A stretch of 64,000 bases of DNA from Vespertiliibacter pulmonis (GTDB lineage: Bacteria; Pseudomonadota; Gammaproteobacteria; Enterobacterales; Pasteurellaceae), in assembly GCF_013377275.1 (NCBI RefSeq), contig NZ_CP016615.1, positions 868,001 to 932,000 of the forward strand, given 5' to 3'. The notes beneath the pieces were generated by a model. It had not been told where the DNA came from and made no database searches. It saw nothing but the letters and a program-made list of their open reading frames with translations. Positions 44,351 through 54,463 of this stretch are shown one piece after another. A program made the position numbers and the translations under genes. Numbering within the stretch: the first letter of the stretch is position 1; each line of letters opens with the position of its first letter.

Positions 44351-44426
44351 ATAAGCGGTGAGATTAAGGCAAAACTTTTCAATCTGCCAGTATAAGAGTA
44401 TTTATTGATAGAAATAGGATAACAAA

Positions 44427-47018
44427 ATGCGTAAATCAGTAGCTAAAAATAATTATTTACCTAAATTAAGTTTGGTGGCGTTAGCGATGGCTGCGGCAAA
44501 TTCCGCCGTAGCGGTAGAGTGTAATAATAAAGAAACAATAAGAATTGATGGACAACAAAATAGTATATTGACTAATTGTAATATGGCTAATCCAGAAATT
44601 AAATCAAATCCAGAAATTAAATCAAATTCAATAGTTGATATTATTAATAGTCAGAATATTACTTTAGAAAATAATAATTTTTCTTTTTCTGGGCAAGGTG
44701 ATGGATCTGAACGTTATAGTAATATTTATGGTATTAACCTAGAAAATTCCACAGCACAAATTAAAAATACCAACGTAGAAATAAATAATTTTGGTGGTTA
44801 TATTTCTGCATTAAATATGAGTAATTCTACCGCAGTTTTAGCGGGTGGTAATTTTAAAGTAAATAATCAAGATAGATGGTCTAGTTTATTTAGGTTAAAC
44901 AATTCTACATTATCAATTAAAGATTTGACGTTATTAGGTGATGGTCAAGATAGTTTGGAAGTTCTAAATTTAGAAAACTCTACCATTTCTTTAGATAATG
45001 TAACATTAGGCATTCAACGAACATCAAGGATATTTGCAGGAATGTCATCAAAAGATGAAAGTTCGCTAAATACTATTTTGGTTAATAATTCAGAGCTGAT
45101 TACTAGTACTATTATTATTGAGAGTTGGTGGAAGCATTTAGCTAAAAACTATAATTTAAAATTAACTTTAAATAATAGTATTGTTAAAGGAGAAGTACTC
45201 GCATTTGTAGATAGCGCTGGTTATTTAGAAGAACATATAGATGTTATTGCAAATAATGGTATTTTAGGCGGTACTCCAGTCGTAGATAATGTAAATTCTA
45301 ATCACTCTGCTATGAATGTTACCCTAAATAACTCTGAATGGTCTTTTTCAATGTTCAAAGATGTAGAGGATGACGATGGGAAAAAATCAGATATATTGCC
45401 AAGCATATCTAATTTAGCATTAACAAATAGTAATGTTAATTTAATTAAGGCGGCTGATTTTTATACATTCACCATCGGTAATTTATCAGGCAACGGGAAT
45501 TTTGCATTAAATACTGATTTAGCCAATCAAAAATCTGATCAGATTCTTATTACAGGGAAAGCGGACGGTGCTTACACTTTAGCCGTAAATGATACAGGCA
45601 ACGAGCCACAATCAGCTAATGGTAAAGTAACCTTAGTAAAAACAGCAGGCAATGGTGATGCGACTTTCCGTTTAAAAGATAAGGATTATGTAGATGCGGG
45701 GGCATATCGCTACCGTTTAAATAAAGAGAGTAACGATTGGGTACTCTCAAATAGAGAAGCGGAATTAACCAAGAAAGAAGAACCAGTAAAACCTGCTGAG
45801 CCAGTAAAACCCGTTGAGCCAGTAAAACCCGTTGAGCCAGTAAAACCCGTTGAGCCAGTAAAACCAGTTGAGCCAGCAAAACCCGTTGAGCCAGTAAAAC
45901 CCGTTGAGCCAGCAAAAACCATTGAGCCAGTAAAACCCATTGAGCCAGTAAAACCCGTTGAGCCAGCAAAACCAGTTGAGCCAGCAAAACCAGTTGAGCC
46001 AGCAAAACCCGTTGAGCCAGCAAAACCCGTTGAGCCAGCAAAACCCGTTGAGCCAGCAAAACCAGTTGAATCAGCGAAACCAGTTGCACCAATCACACCT
46101 GTTGAACCAATTAAACCTGCTCAGCCATCAACAAATCTTAATGAACGAGTGGTGTTAAGCGAAAAATCAAATGCGTTAGTGTCTTTACGTCAAGCGCAGT
46201 TATTACAGCTAGAACAAGGGCTGGTGGGTATTCATCAACGCTTAGGGGAATTAAAACAAGGGGCTAACGGTAATGTTTGGATTAGAAATATCAATTCAGA
46301 CAACAAATTTAGTGCAACAGATACTGCCTCAAATAGCCGTACAGCAGGGTTTGAACAGCGTTATCACGGTGTGCAACTTGGGGCAGATAAATTAGTGAGC
46401 GATAATGTCCGTTTAGGTGGTTTTGTTGGTACAGAACGTTCAACAGTCGATTTCAACGGCGAGTATGGTTCGGGTAAATTAACAGGAAAATCTGTTGGGC
46501 TTTATGCGACTTACCATAATGCAAGCGGTCTGTATTTAGATAATATTGCGAAGTTTAGCCGTCTAAAATCGATCTCAAATGCAACAGGTAGCCGTCATTA
46601 TAATGCCTATACCCTTTCAAGTGAGATTGGAAAAATTTATCAGCTAGCGAACCAGTGGTCGATTACACCAAATGCTCAAATTGCATGGAGTACGATCTCA
46701 GGCAAAAATGATGAAGAACGCTTATCTTCACTATATAGCCGTGTTGGAGCAAGAGTAGGGAAAACAATGGCGCTTGGTGATTGGTCATTACAACCATATG
46801 CGGAACTTAACGGCATTTCAACCCATAATAACCATAGCAAAGCGAATGTAAACCAGTACCGCTTTGATGTTGCATCAAGCAAAGGTAGAATTGCTACGGC
46901 TTTAGGATTAAATGCAGTAACAGGTAAACACCGCTTTGGGCTTGAAGTTCAAAATAGTAACGGTAAACGAGTGGATCAACCTTTTGCCATTCAAGCCAAT
47001 TACCGTTACCAGTGGTAG
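44427..47018 (+). CDS. Type Va autotransporter with proline-rich repeat linker
   Basis: An 863-residue secreted surface protein. A signal peptide ends near residue 29 (AANSAVA). The passenger (about 30-450) is Asn/Ser-rich with repeated short strands (ITLENNNF, LNMSNSTAVL, LNLENSTISL), typical of a beta-helix. Next come 19 hexapeptide units of the form V/A-K-P-V-E-P. The last about 260 residues are an autotransporter beta-barrel starting near GNVWIRNINSD and ending YRYQW, the usual aromatic C-terminus. No catalytic motif is seen in the passenger; adhesion is a guess. A perfect 18-bp tandem duplication encodes NPEIKS twice near residue 55. Flanked by terminator-like hairpins, so monocistronic. 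Confidence 0.9.
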   Translation: MRKSVAKNNYLPKLSLVALAMAAANSAVAVECNNKETIRIDGQQNSILTNCNMANPEIKSNPEIKSNSIVDIINSQNITLENNNFSFSGQGDGSERYSNIYGINLENSTAQIKNTNVEINNFGGYISALNMSNSTAVLAGGNFKVNNQDRWSSLFRLNNSTLSIKDLTLLGDGQDSLEVLNLENSTISLDNVTLGIQRTSRIFAGMSSKDESSLNTILVNNSELITSTIIIESWWKHLAKNYNLKLTLNNSIVKGEVLAFVDSAGYLEEHIDVIANNGILGGTPVVDNVNSNHSAMNVTLNNSEWSFSMFKDVEDDDGKKSDILPSISNLALTNSNVNLIKAADFYTFTIGNLSGNGNFALNTDLANQKSDQILITGKADGAYTLAVNDTGNEPQSANGKVTLVKTAGNGDATFRLKDKDYVDAGAYRYRLNKESNDWVLSNREAELTKKEEPVKPAEPVKPVEPVKPVEPVKPVEPVKPVEPAKPVEPVKPVEPAKTIEPVKPIEPVKPVEPAKPVEPAKPVEPAKPVEPAKPVEPAKPVEPAKPVESAKPVAPITPVEPIKPAQPSTNLNERVVLSEKSNALVSLRQAQLLQLEQGLVGIHQRLGELKQGANGNVWIRNINSDNKFSATDTASNSRTAGFEQRYHGVQLGADKLVSDNVRLGGFVGTERSTVDFNGEYGSGKLTGKSVGLYATYHNASGLYLDNIAKFSRLKSISNATGSRHYNAYTLSSEIGKIYQLANQWSITPNAQIAWSTISGKNDEERLSSLYSRVGARVGKTMALGDWSLQPYAELNGISTHNNHSKANVNQYRFDVASSKGRIATALGLNAVTGKHRFGLEVQNSNGKRVDQPFAIQANYRYQW
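45786..46127 (+). repeat. 18-bp tandem repeat array, 19 units
   Basis: Nineteen in-frame 18-bp units follow the pattern GTAAAACCCGTTGAGCCA, encoding V/A-K-P-V-E-P. The first 15 or so are nearly identical; the last four are diverged (AKPVES, AKPVAP, ITPVEP, IKPAQP). Units beginning GTA and GCA alternate in blocks, and several are identical at DNA level, a sign of recent slippage or unequal exchange. Length changes would stay in frame. Confidence 0.97.
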
Positions 47019-47026
47019 GATAAAGG

Positions 47027-47075
47027 AACAAGCGGTAAGATTAAGTCAAAACTTTGCATAAAGTAACCGCTTGTT
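47027..47075. terminator. Inverted USS pair between autotransporter gene and xerC
   Basis: AACAAGCGGT and ACCGCTTGTT form a perfect 10-bp stem 29 bases apart between convergent genes. The following ATTTGGTTTT is a poor T-run on the plus strand. Confidence 0.55.
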
Positions 47076-47982
47076 ATTTGGTTTTCCGTTTGGCTCTTGG
47101 GTGGGCGGAATCATAAATTTTGGCAAGATGTTGGAAATCTAAATGGGTATAAATTTGCGTGGTTGCAAGATTGCTATGCCCGAGTAGATCCTGCACGGCT
47201 CGTAAATCTTGGCTTGCTTCGAGTAGATGCGTTGCGAAAGAGTGGCGAAGTTTGTGGGGGTGTAGGTGGGTTGTTAGCCCTTGCTGTTTTCCCCATTTTG
47301 CCATCACTAATTGGATAGAACGGTGGGTTAAGCGTCCACCTTTTTTATTTAAAAAGAGTGCGTTATCTTGCGGATTAAACTGTTCTCTCACATTTAGCCA
47401 ACGCTGTATTGCTTCAATCGCTTTTGTACCAATGGGTACAATGCGTTCTTTATTTCGTTTACCTAATACTTTTACTTCTCCTGAACGTAAATCAAGATTG
47501 CCTAAATCTAGCCCTTGTAGCTCTGATAGTCGTAATCCTGAGCTGTACATTAATTCCATCATTGCAAGATCACGCAGATCAAGCGGTTCGTTTCGATCAG
47601 AATTTAGCAGTTGAGTCAGCTGTTCAGCCTCAATATTTTTAGGTAAATGTTTTGCTACTTTTGGGGCTTTTATTCCTACCGCAGGGTTATTTTGTAGCTG
47701 TCCACGTCTAACGAGAAACATCAGAAATTGACGAAGAACCACTAATCGAACCCCAATACTTTTGGCACTTAGCCCTTGTTTATGACTTTGTGTGAGTACC
47801 CAACGGACGATAGGCGGATCAATTTGTTGCCAAGTAGTAATTTCAGCTTGAGTAAGTAGTGTACAGACCGCTTGTAGTTGCCGTTGGTAGTTGCTCAAAG
47901 TGTGAGGGCTGACTTGCTTTTCAATACGCAGAAAATCCCAATAGGCTTGTGTGTCGTTATAAAGTGGTGAGTGATCTAACAT
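47074..47982 (-). CDS. xerC: Tyrosine recombinase XerC
   Basis: Resolves chromosome dimers at dif together with XerD. The 302 residues contain the N-terminal core-binding domain and all catalytic residues: Arg in [12 protein letters not shown], HxxR in [15 protein letters not shown], His in [17 protein letters not shown] and the nucleophilic Tyr in IYTH. XerD is the alternative, but the N-terminus and [15 protein letters not shown] favour XerC. A long antisense open frame on the plus strand is a shadow. Confidence 0.93.
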   Translation of the reverse strand: MLDHSPLYNDTQAYWDFLRIEKQVSPHTLSNYQRQLQAVCTLLTQAEITTWQQIDPPIVRWVLTQSHKQGLSAKSIGVRLVVLRQFLMFLVRRGQLQNNPAVGIKAPKVAKHLPKNIEAEQLTQLLNSDRNEPLDLRDLAMMELMYSSGLRLSELQGLDLGNLDLRSGEVKVLGKRNKERIVPIGTKAIEAIQRWLNVREQFNPQDNALFLNKKGGRLTHRSIQLVMAKWGKQQGLTTHLHPHKLRHSFATHLLEASQDLRAVQDLLGHSNLATTQIYTHLDFQHLAKIYDSAHPRAKRKTK

Positions 47983-48041
47983 TGTGGCTGGCTCTTAGCA
48001 AAATAGGGAAATAAGGTAGGCTAAGAGTGTAGCATAGGCAG

Positions 48042-48070
48042 AAAAAAACCGCACATTTAAGGTGCGGTTT
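48042..48070 (-). terminator. Terminator after the PgtP-like gene
   Basis: On the minus strand AAACCGCAC pairs with GTGCGGTTT, followed by TTTT. Confidence 0.9.
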
Positions 48071-48085
48071 GCTATTATTGAGTGA

Positions 48086-49435
48086 TTACTGCGTATTGGC
48101 TAACTTTTTCTTTTCAAGTTGTAATACGCCGAGATGGGTCATATAACAGCAGAAAATACAGCCGACTACCGCAAATAATAAGAGATAGAAACCAGCGTCC
48201 CAACCAAATTTTTGAGCTAAAATGCCAAATAATGCAGTACCTGAAAAACTGCCTAAAATATAGCTGAGTAGTCCTCGTAAGCCTGTTGCTGAACCTGCTG
48301 CAAATGAAGGCACTAGTTCGATAGTTTGGAGTGATGAGAGAAACATTGGTACATAAATCAAGCAACCAATAATCCCTGCTCCGATAGTAACTGTAACGAG
48401 ATCAGTTCCGCCCCAATAGGCAAATAAGGCAATACCAACGCCAACAAGTGCAATCATTGCTAATGGCATACGTTTTCCTTTGAAATAGGTGTCGGTTATC
48501 CAACCTGCGAATAAAGTTGAAGGAATGGCTGCCCATTCAAAAATAGCGAATGCCGCAGACATCTGCCCTTTTGTAAAGCCTTTGGTTTCTAATAAATAGA
48601 GCGGTAACCACGTCAGTACCCCAAAGCGGATCATATAAGTAAAGACATCAATAAAAGAGACAAACCAAACATTTTTATCTTTTAAAATATATTGAGAGAA
48701 GATTTGCCACGTTGAAAGATTAACATTTTCATCTTTAGTAATGACTAATTCTTCTTTTTCATTATTTAAGATTTGGTTCATTGGCGGTAAGCCTTCATTG
48801 TAGGTTCGCCCTGCACCAAAAATGTAAAAGATAAGTGCGGTAATCGCAGCAATCGCAGTTGGCACGATAAAGTGAGCGGCTTGCCAATGTTCTGTCCCTA
48901 ACCAAGCAAGGCTTGCTCCTGCAATAGGGGCTACTAAGCCGCCGCCGACATTGTGAGAAATATTAAATATAGCGGTAGTTACGCCCCGAGATTTGCGAGG
49001 AAACCAACTGGCTAGCACGACATAGGCAGGACCAGCCCCCATTCCTTGGAAAATCCCATTAAGCATACAAAGGAATAAAAAAGCCCAGAAAGAAGCACTA
49101 AATCCCATCATTAAATTAACGAGCGCCGACATTACTAAGCCAAAAATCATAAAATATTTTGGATTAGATTTATCCGCTAATGCAGACATTACCCCCTTAC
49201 TTAAACCATAAACAATCAACATTGTGCCTGAGATAAAACCAATATCTTTTTTGGTAAAACCATATTCACTAATTAACTCTGGTGATGAGAGTAGTAGGTT
49301 ATTTCGCAAAATATAATAGGCGGCGTAGCCGATAAAAATACCAAATAGTGCGTGCCATCTTAGACGGTTATAGGTGGCAAGTATTTCTGCATCAGGTACA
49401 GGTTTTCCTGCTTTTGATTGTAAGAATGAAAGCAT
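48086..49435 (-). CDS. pgtP: Organophosphate:phosphate antiporter, PgtP-like
   Basis: A 449-residue major facilitator protein of the same family as GlpT and UhpT. It matches the Salmonella phosphoglycerate transporter PgtP best: YYILRNNLLLSSPEL, YGLSKGVMSALADKSNPKYF, NISHNVGGGLVAPIAGA and a C-terminal half including SLQTIELVPSFAAGSATGLR. It should import phosphoglycerates or phosphoenolpyruvate in exchange for phosphate. No pgtABC regulatory genes are present. It follows glyS after a terminator, so has its own promoter. UhpT or UhpC are less good fits. Confidence 0.8.
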   Translation of the reverse strand: MLSFLQSKAGKPVPDAEILATYNRLRWHALFGIFIGYAAYYILRNNLLLSSPELISEYGFTKKDIGFISGTMLIVYGLSKGVMSALADKSNPKYFMIFGLVMSALVNLMMGFSASFWAFLFLCMLNGIFQGMGAGPAYVVLASWFPRKSRGVTTAIFNISHNVGGGLVAPIAGASLAWLGTEHWQAAHFIVPTAIAAITALIFYIFGAGRTYNEGLPPMNQILNNEKEELVITKDENVNLSTWQIFSQYILKDKNVWFVSFIDVFTYMIRFGVLTWLPLYLLETKGFTKGQMSAAFAIFEWAAIPSTLFAGWITDTYFKGKRMPLAMIALVGVGIALFAYWGGTDLVTVTIGAGIIGCLIYVPMFLSSLQTIELVPSFAAGSATGLRGLLSYILGSFSGTALFGILAQKFGWDAGFYLLLFAVVGCIFCCYMTHLGVLQLEKKKLANTQ

Positions 49436-49455
49436 ACTTTTTCTCCAAAAGATAA

Positions 49456-49491
49456 TAAAAAAATCGCCTTAATTTTTATCAAATTAAGGCG
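49456..49491 (-). terminator. Terminator after glyS
   Basis: On the minus strand CGCCTTAATTT pairs with AAATTAAGGCG (loop GATAA region), followed by ATTTTTTT. Confidence 0.9.
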
Positions 49492-49500
49492 AACGGTTAA

Positions 49501-51573
49501 TTAATTTTGTTGCAGTAAGGAGATATCTGCAATATGTAAAAATAAGCTTTGCAACGTATTTAATATGGCTAAGCGATTTTGACGGAGGATTGGATCATCA
49601 GCATTAACCATCACATTATCAAAGAAATCATCTATAGGTTGGCGGAGGCTAGCTAATCTATCCAAAACAGTCGTATAGTCACCTTGTGCAATAAGTGGCT
49701 GAATTTCATTTTGAAGGGTAAGAACATTTTCGGCTAGTGCCTTTTCCGCAGGTTCAACACAAGCGGTAAGATCGATAGCACCTACTGCAATTTCTGCTTT
49801 TGCTAAAATATTGCTGACTCGTTTATTCGCTGCTGCCAGTGATTCAGCAGATTCTAGTGTGCGGAAGTGAGAAACAGCACGTACACGAGCGTCAAAGTCC
49901 GCAGGACGAGTTGGTCGGCGGGCAAGAACGGCTTGAATAACGTCTACCGAAATACCTTCGTCTAAGTACCAAGCACGGAAACGTCCGAGCATAAAATCAA
50001 CAACTTCTTCTACTACATTTGGATTAGTGAGTTTGTCCCCAAATAATGCAGCTGATTTTTGTACTGTTTCAGTGAGATCAAGCGGTAAGTTCTTCTCAAC
50101 AATAATCCGTAGTGCACCGAGTGCGGCACGGCGTAGGGCAAATGGGTCTGCACTGCCTTTAGGTTGTTGCCCAATACCAAAAATTCCTGTGAGAGTATCA
50201 AATTTATCGGCAAGCGCCACAGCACTTGCAACCAAAGATTTTGGTAAATCATCACCTGCAAAACGAGGCATATACTGTTCATTTAAGGCAACAGCAACTT
50301 CTTCGTCTTCACCATCGTGGCGAGCGTAGTGCATTCCCATAACCCCTTGGGTATCGGTAAATTCAAAGACCATATTAGTCATTAGATCGCATTTTGAAAG
50401 TAAACCTGCTCGTTTAGCCTTGGTAACGTCGGCTCCAATTTGTTGCGCAATTTCGCCAGCAAGTTGTTCAATACGATCTGTTTTATCTTTTAATGTACCA
50501 AGCTGTTGTTGAAATAATACCGTTTCTAAACGAGGTAATTGATCTTCTAAACGTTGCTTTAAGTCAGTTTTGAAGAAAAATTCTGCATCGGTTAAGCGTG
50601 GACGAACCACTTTTTCATTCCCTTCAATAATTTTACTTGGATCATCAGGATTGATATTTGAAACAAAAATAAAATGGGGAAGTAATTTGCCGTTTGTATC
50701 GTAAATTGGGAAATATTTTTGGTCGCCTTTCATTGTATACACTAAGGCTTCCGCAGGTACAGCAAGAAAACGATCTTCAAAGGTCGCTGAGAGAACATTT
50801 GGATATTCCACTAAAGCGGTTACTTCATCTAATAAATCGTCTTCAATATCAGCCACACCACCTAAAGCGGTTGCTTTCTCTTGAGATTTTGCAAGAATAA
50901 TTTCACGGCGTTGGTTGAAATCGGCAATCACCATTCCTTTCTCTGCCAAAAGTTGTGGATACTCATCAGCGTGCGAAATTTCAAATTCAGCTTCACCTAA
51001 GAAACGATGCCCACGAATAGTCCGCCCACTTTCGATACCTAAAATTTCACCGCCAATCAGTTCATCGCCCAGTAACATTGTTACCGTGTGAACAGGACGA
51101 ATAAATTGCACAGTTTTGTCTGCCCAACGCATTGGTTTTGGAATAGGCAATTTTGCAAGAGCATTTGCAACAAGATCTTTTAACAGATTTTTAGTTGGCT
51201 GTCCTTCAATAACTGCACGATGAACCAACCACTCGCCTTTATCGGTAACCAAACGTTCAGCTTGCTCAACAGTAATACCATTACCTCTTGCCCAGCCTTC
51301 GGCGGCTTTAGTTGGTTTACCTTCTGTATCAAAAGCTTGTGATACCGCAGGCCCTCGTTTTTCAATTTCTTTACTTGGTTGAGAAGTGGCTAATCCAAGC
51401 ACTTTTACCGCTAAACGGCGTGGACTGGCAAACCATTTTACGTTCTCAAAGGCTAACCCTGCTTGTGTTAGCTCTTGTTCCATATTCTCTGCAAATGCAG
51501 TCGCTAATTTTTTGAGTGCCTTCGGTGGCAACTCTTCAGTACCGATCTCGGCGAGGAAGTTTTGTGTAGTCAT
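49501..51573 (-). CDS. glyS: Glycyl-tRNA synthetase beta subunit
   Basis: The 690-residue beta subunit of the bacterial alpha2beta2 glycyl-tRNA synthetase (E. coli 689), needed for tRNA binding. It starts [20 protein letters not shown], the family signature, and carries [10 protein letters not shown] and the anticodon-binding tail. It lies downstream of glyQ, with a small glutaredoxin-like gene inserted between them, all on the minus strand. Two USS cores lie inside. Confidence 0.97.
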   Translation of the reverse strand: MTTQNFLAEIGTEELPPKALKKLATAFAENMEQELTQAGLAFENVKWFASPRRLAVKVLGLATSQPSKEIEKRGPAVSQAFDTEGKPTKAAEGWARGNGITVEQAERLVTDKGEWLVHRAVIEGQPTKNLLKDLVANALAKLPIPKPMRWADKTVQFIRPVHTVTMLLGDELIGGEILGIESGRTIRGHRFLGEAEFEISHADEYPQLLAEKGMVIADFNQRREIILAKSQEKATALGGVADIEDDLLDEVTALVEYPNVLSATFEDRFLAVPAEALVYTMKGDQKYFPIYDTNGKLLPHFIFVSNINPDDPSKIIEGNEKVVRPRLTDAEFFFKTDLKQRLEDQLPRLETVLFQQQLGTLKDKTDRIEQLAGEIAQQIGADVTKAKRAGLLSKCDLMTNMVFEFTDTQGVMGMHYARHDGEDEEVAVALNEQYMPRFAGDDLPKSLVASAVALADKFDTLTGIFGIGQQPKGSADPFALRRAALGALRIIVEKNLPLDLTETVQKSAALFGDKLTNPNVVEEVVDFMLGRFRAWYLDEGISVDVIQAVLARRPTRPADFDARVRAVSHFRTLESAESLAAANKRVSNILAKAEIAVGAIDLTACVEPAEKALAENVLTLQNEIQPLIAQGDYTTVLDRLASLRQPIDDFFDNVMVNADDPILRQNRLAILNTLQSLFLHIADISLLQQN

Positions 51574-51698
51574 TTTGTTCTCTTATTCATTATCTTAAGC
51601 ATTTATCATATCTTTTAAAAAGATTTTAAGTGGTTTTAATCTTCTTTTTATTTTCTATAACAATTTTGAGAATTATTTTGGAAGTTGTTGAGCTTATT

Positions 51699-51950
51699 TC
51701 ACTTTAAATTTGCCAAATCTAAAATGATTTTCTCATTTTCTAATAATAACGCAGGAATACCGATAAACCCCTGTTGTTTTGCGTGTTCAAATCCAGCGTG
51801 GTGATCTCGCAAGGCTAAGAACCGTTTTAAATTTGCCAGTGAAGACATAATTTCTACGGCTTCATATTCAATGTTTAACGCCTTTAATTTTTCAATAAAT
51901 GGCTGTGTATCTGGACAAAGCTGGGCGAAGAAAAGTACTGGTTTTGTCAT
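51699..51950 (-). CDS. Small glutaredoxin-like protein between glyQ and glyS
   Basis: An 83-residue thioredoxin-fold protein. The N-terminus VLFFAQLCPDTQPFIEKLKA places the redox motif at C12-P-D-T15, keeping only the first cysteine of the usual CPYC. A cis-proline segment GIPALLLEN follows, as in glutaredoxins. A strong AAGGAGTG ribosome site sits just before the ATG, so it is a real gene. It could be a monothiol redox or glutathione-binding protein; I do not recognise a named family. Its position inside the gly operon suggests cotranscription rather than function. A USS core lies just upstream. Confidence 0.8.
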   Translation of the reverse strand: MTKPVLFFAQLCPDTQPFIEKLKALNIEYEAVEIMSSLANLKRFLALRDHHAGFEHAKQQGFIGIPALLLENEKIILDLANLK

Positions 51951-52072
51951 TTTTCACTCCTTATAAGCGGTTAGTTGGCTTAACTTTTTGTTGCTTCCAT
52001 TTACCCAATTCCTTTTATGTTATTGAGAGGAGGATAGGCAAGATAGAAATCTTACCCCCCATATTACCATTA

Positions 52073-52981
52073 TTATTTTTTACAACCTGGAAACCCTAAT
52101 GCTTCACGGCTTGCGTAGTAGGCCTCTGCAACGCCTTTAGTTAAGGCTCGAATGCGTAAAATATAACGTTGGCGTTCGGTAACAGAAATCGCTTTGCGTG
52201 CATCTAATAAGTTAAAGCTATGCGCTGCTTTTAAAATACGTTCGTAAGCAGGTAATGGAAGTGGTTTTTCTAAGGCTAATAATTCTTGAGCTTCTTTTTC
52301 GTACTGTTCAAAACAGTAGAAGAGGAAGTCGGTATTTGCATATTCAAAGTTATAGGTAGATTGTTCCACTTCATTTTGGTGGAAAACATCGCCGTAGGTT
52401 GTTTTACCTAATGGTCCATCAGACCATACGAGATCATACACGCTATCGACACCTTGAATATACATTGCTAAGCGTTCTAAACCGTAGGTGATTTCGCCTG
52501 TAACGGGCTTACATTCTAAGCCGCCAACTTGTTGGAAATAGGTAAATTGGGTAACTTCCATTCCGTTAAGCCACACTTCCCAGCCTAATCCCCACGCACC
52601 AAGCGTTGGGTTTTCCCAGTTATCTTCCACAAAGCGAATATCGTTTTGAGTTGGATCAAAGCCAAGCATTTTTAGGCTGTTGAGATAAAGTTCTTGAATA
52701 TTATCGGGCGAAGGCTTAATCACAACTTGGAATTGGTAGTAATGTTGTAAACGGTTCGGATTTTCGCCGTAGCGACCGTCTGTTGGACGGCGTGAAGGTT
52801 GAACATAAGCCGATGCCATTGGCTCTGGGCCTAAAGCACGTAACGCTGTCATTGGGTGTGAAGTACCTGCACCCACTTCCATATCTAAAGGTTGAACAAT
52901 GGTGCAACCTTGTTCTGCCCAATAATCTTGTAGGGCTAAAATCATACCTTGAAAGGTTTTTACATTAAATTTTGTACTCAT
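52073..52981 (-). CDS. glyQ: Glycyl-tRNA synthetase alpha subunit
   Basis: The 302-residue catalytic alpha subunit (E. coli 303), class II. It carries [40 protein letters not shown] and [20 protein letters not shown], the family hallmarks. The ATG at 52981 (MSTKFNV) is chosen over an open nine-codon extension. Only a weak ribosome site (AGAGA) is visible. First gene of glyQ-grx-like-glyS. Confidence 0.97.
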   Translation of the reverse strand: MSTKFNVKTFQGMILALQDYWAEQGCTIVQPLDMEVGAGTSHPMTALRALGPEPMASAYVQPSRRPTDGRYGENPNRLQHYYQFQVVIKPSPDNIQELYLNSLKMLGFDPTQNDIRFVEDNWENPTLGAWGLGWEVWLNGMEVTQFTYFQQVGGLECKPVTGEITYGLERLAMYIQGVDSVYDLVWSDGPLGKTTYGDVFHQNEVEQSTYNFEYANTDFLFYCFEQYEKEAQELLALEKPLPLPAYERILKAAHSFNLLDARKAISVTERQRYILRIRALTKGVAEAYYASREALGFPGCKK

Positions 52982-53170
52982 TGTGAGGTTCTCTGAAAAG
53001 CAATTCAAAAATGGATAGTATTATAGCTTGCAAGCGGTTGTTTTGGCGGAATTTTTTGCAATTTATTTGCGTTTTATCAGGTTAAGTGAGCCGATGTGTG
53101 TGGAGATTTTTACACTTACTTTTAAAAATACGTTACACTAGCGTTCTATTCAGCTATAAAGGAGCGACCT

Positions 53171-54376
53171 ATGAATATTCCATTCTGCTTACCTGAAAAT
53201 ATTACCCCAGAAGATTTTTTGCAAAATTATTGGCAAAAACGACCGCTTGTGATCCGTAATGGATTGCCACAAATTGTGGGATTATTTGAACCTGATGATA
53301 TTATTGAGCTAGCACAGGAGCAAGAGGTAACCTCTCGTTTACTCAAAACGCATCAAACAGCAGAAGGTGAAAAATGGTCGCTCAAACGTAGTCCGTTATC
53401 GCCAGAAGATTTTGAAAATTTACCTGAACAGTGGTCGGTATTGGTTCAGAATTTGGAACAATGGTCACCTGAACTTGGTACATTATGGCAAGCTTTTGGC
53501 TATATTCCACAGTGGCAACGTGATGATATTATGGTGTCTTATGCACCAGCAGGTGGCTCTGTCGGTCGTCATTATGATGAATACGATGTTTTTTTAGTTC
53601 AAGGTTATGGGCATCGCCGTTGGCAGTTAGGTAAATGGTGTGATCCAAGCACTGAATTTAAAGCAAACCAGCCGATCCGTATTTTTGATGATATGGGCGA
53701 AATCATTTTTGATGAAGTATTAGCGCCGGGTGATGTGTTATATGTGCCATCACGCCTTTCCCATTATGGCGTGGCAGAAGATGATTGTTTAACCTTTTCT
53801 TTTGGCTTACGTTTCCCGAATGCCACTGATTTGCTTGAGAATATTTGCAAAACATTAGAACATCAAGCTGAAAATTTACCGACTTCACAATTTTCTATTC
53901 CGTTTCGTCTGTCGCCAACATTACAGCCGAACGCATTACTTGATCCGAAAATGGTGGCAGATTTAAAAGCAGAATTGCTTGAATTGTTAAAGCATTCGCC
54001 TCAATTTGATGCGTTATTTACCCATAGTGTTGCAACTGCAGTAAGTACACGCCGTTATGAACAATTAACCGAAGAAAATGAATTTTACCCTGATGAAGTG
54101 CAGGAAGTGTTAGAGGCTGGTGGTTGGATTCAGCAAGATGCGAATGTCAAAATACTCTATACTGAAAATCCACAACGAGTATATGTAAACGGAGAATGGA
54201 TTGATGAGCTTTCTGATGCAGAGGCAAACTTGTTAATCCGTATTGCCAATGGTGATGCGATTTCGTGGAATAAATTAGCGTCTAAAGTAGAACATCAAGA
54301 TCAGCTTGAATTATTACTCGATACCCTTTGTGATTGGTTAGATAGTGGTTGGGTGGTCTTGGAAGAGAGTGAATAA
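53171..54376 (+). CDS. roxA: Ribosomal protein arginine hydroxylase RoxA (YcfD)
   Basis: A 401-residue Fe(II)/2-oxoglutarate oxygenase of the JmjC/cupin-4 group; E. coli RoxA hydroxylates an arginine of ribosomal protein L16. Iron ligands are visible as HYD in GGSVGRHYDEYDVFLVQ and a later His in SRLSHYGVAEDDCLTFSFGL. A C-terminal winged-helix part follows, as in YcfD. AAAGGAGCG precedes the ATG. Divergent from glyQ, ended by a shared terminator with trpS. Confidence 0.92.
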   Translation: MNIPFCLPENITPEDFLQNYWQKRPLVIRNGLPQIVGLFEPDDIIELAQEQEVTSRLLKTHQTAEGEKWSLKRSPLSPEDFENLPEQWSVLVQNLEQWSPELGTLWQAFGYIPQWQRDDIMVSYAPAGGSVGRHYDEYDVFLVQGYGHRRWQLGKWCDPSTEFKANQPIRIFDDMGEIIFDEVLAPGDVLYVPSRLSHYGVAEDDCLTFSFGLRFPNATDLLENICKTLEHQAENLPTSQFSIPFRLSPTLQPNALLDPKMVADLKAELLELLKHSPQFDALFTHSVATAVSTRRYEQLTEENEFYPDEVQEVLEAGGWIQQDANVKILYTENPQRVYVNGEWIDELSDAEANLLIRIANGDAISWNKLASKVEHQDQLELLLDTLCDWLDSGWVVLEESE

Positions 54377-54397
54377 GTCTTTTAAAACTTAGTGAAT

Positions 54398-54446
54398 AAG
54401 CGGTGAGATTAGCAAATTATTTGTTGATCTCACCGCTTTCTTTTTT
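54398..54446. terminator. USS-based terminator between roxA and trpS
   Basis: AAGCGGTGAGAT and ATCTCACCGCTT form a perfect 12-bp stem, followed by TCTTTTTT on the plus strand. Both arms contain USS cores. Confidence 0.9.
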
Positions 54447-54463
54447 AACGGATAGTTTGCAAA

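Noticed and set aside
45616-46158. Several long frames on both strands across the repeat array
   Set aside because: An 18-bp repeat without stops in several frames stays open by composition; only the autotransporter frame has a signal peptide and barrel.
47159-47614. 151-codon plus-strand frame
   Set aside because: Entirely antisense to xerC, whose catalytic motifs are all intact.
48833-48841. AAGTGCGGT, the H. influenzae-type USS core
   Set aside because: A single copy against about 45 of the other type; chance within the PgtP-like gene.
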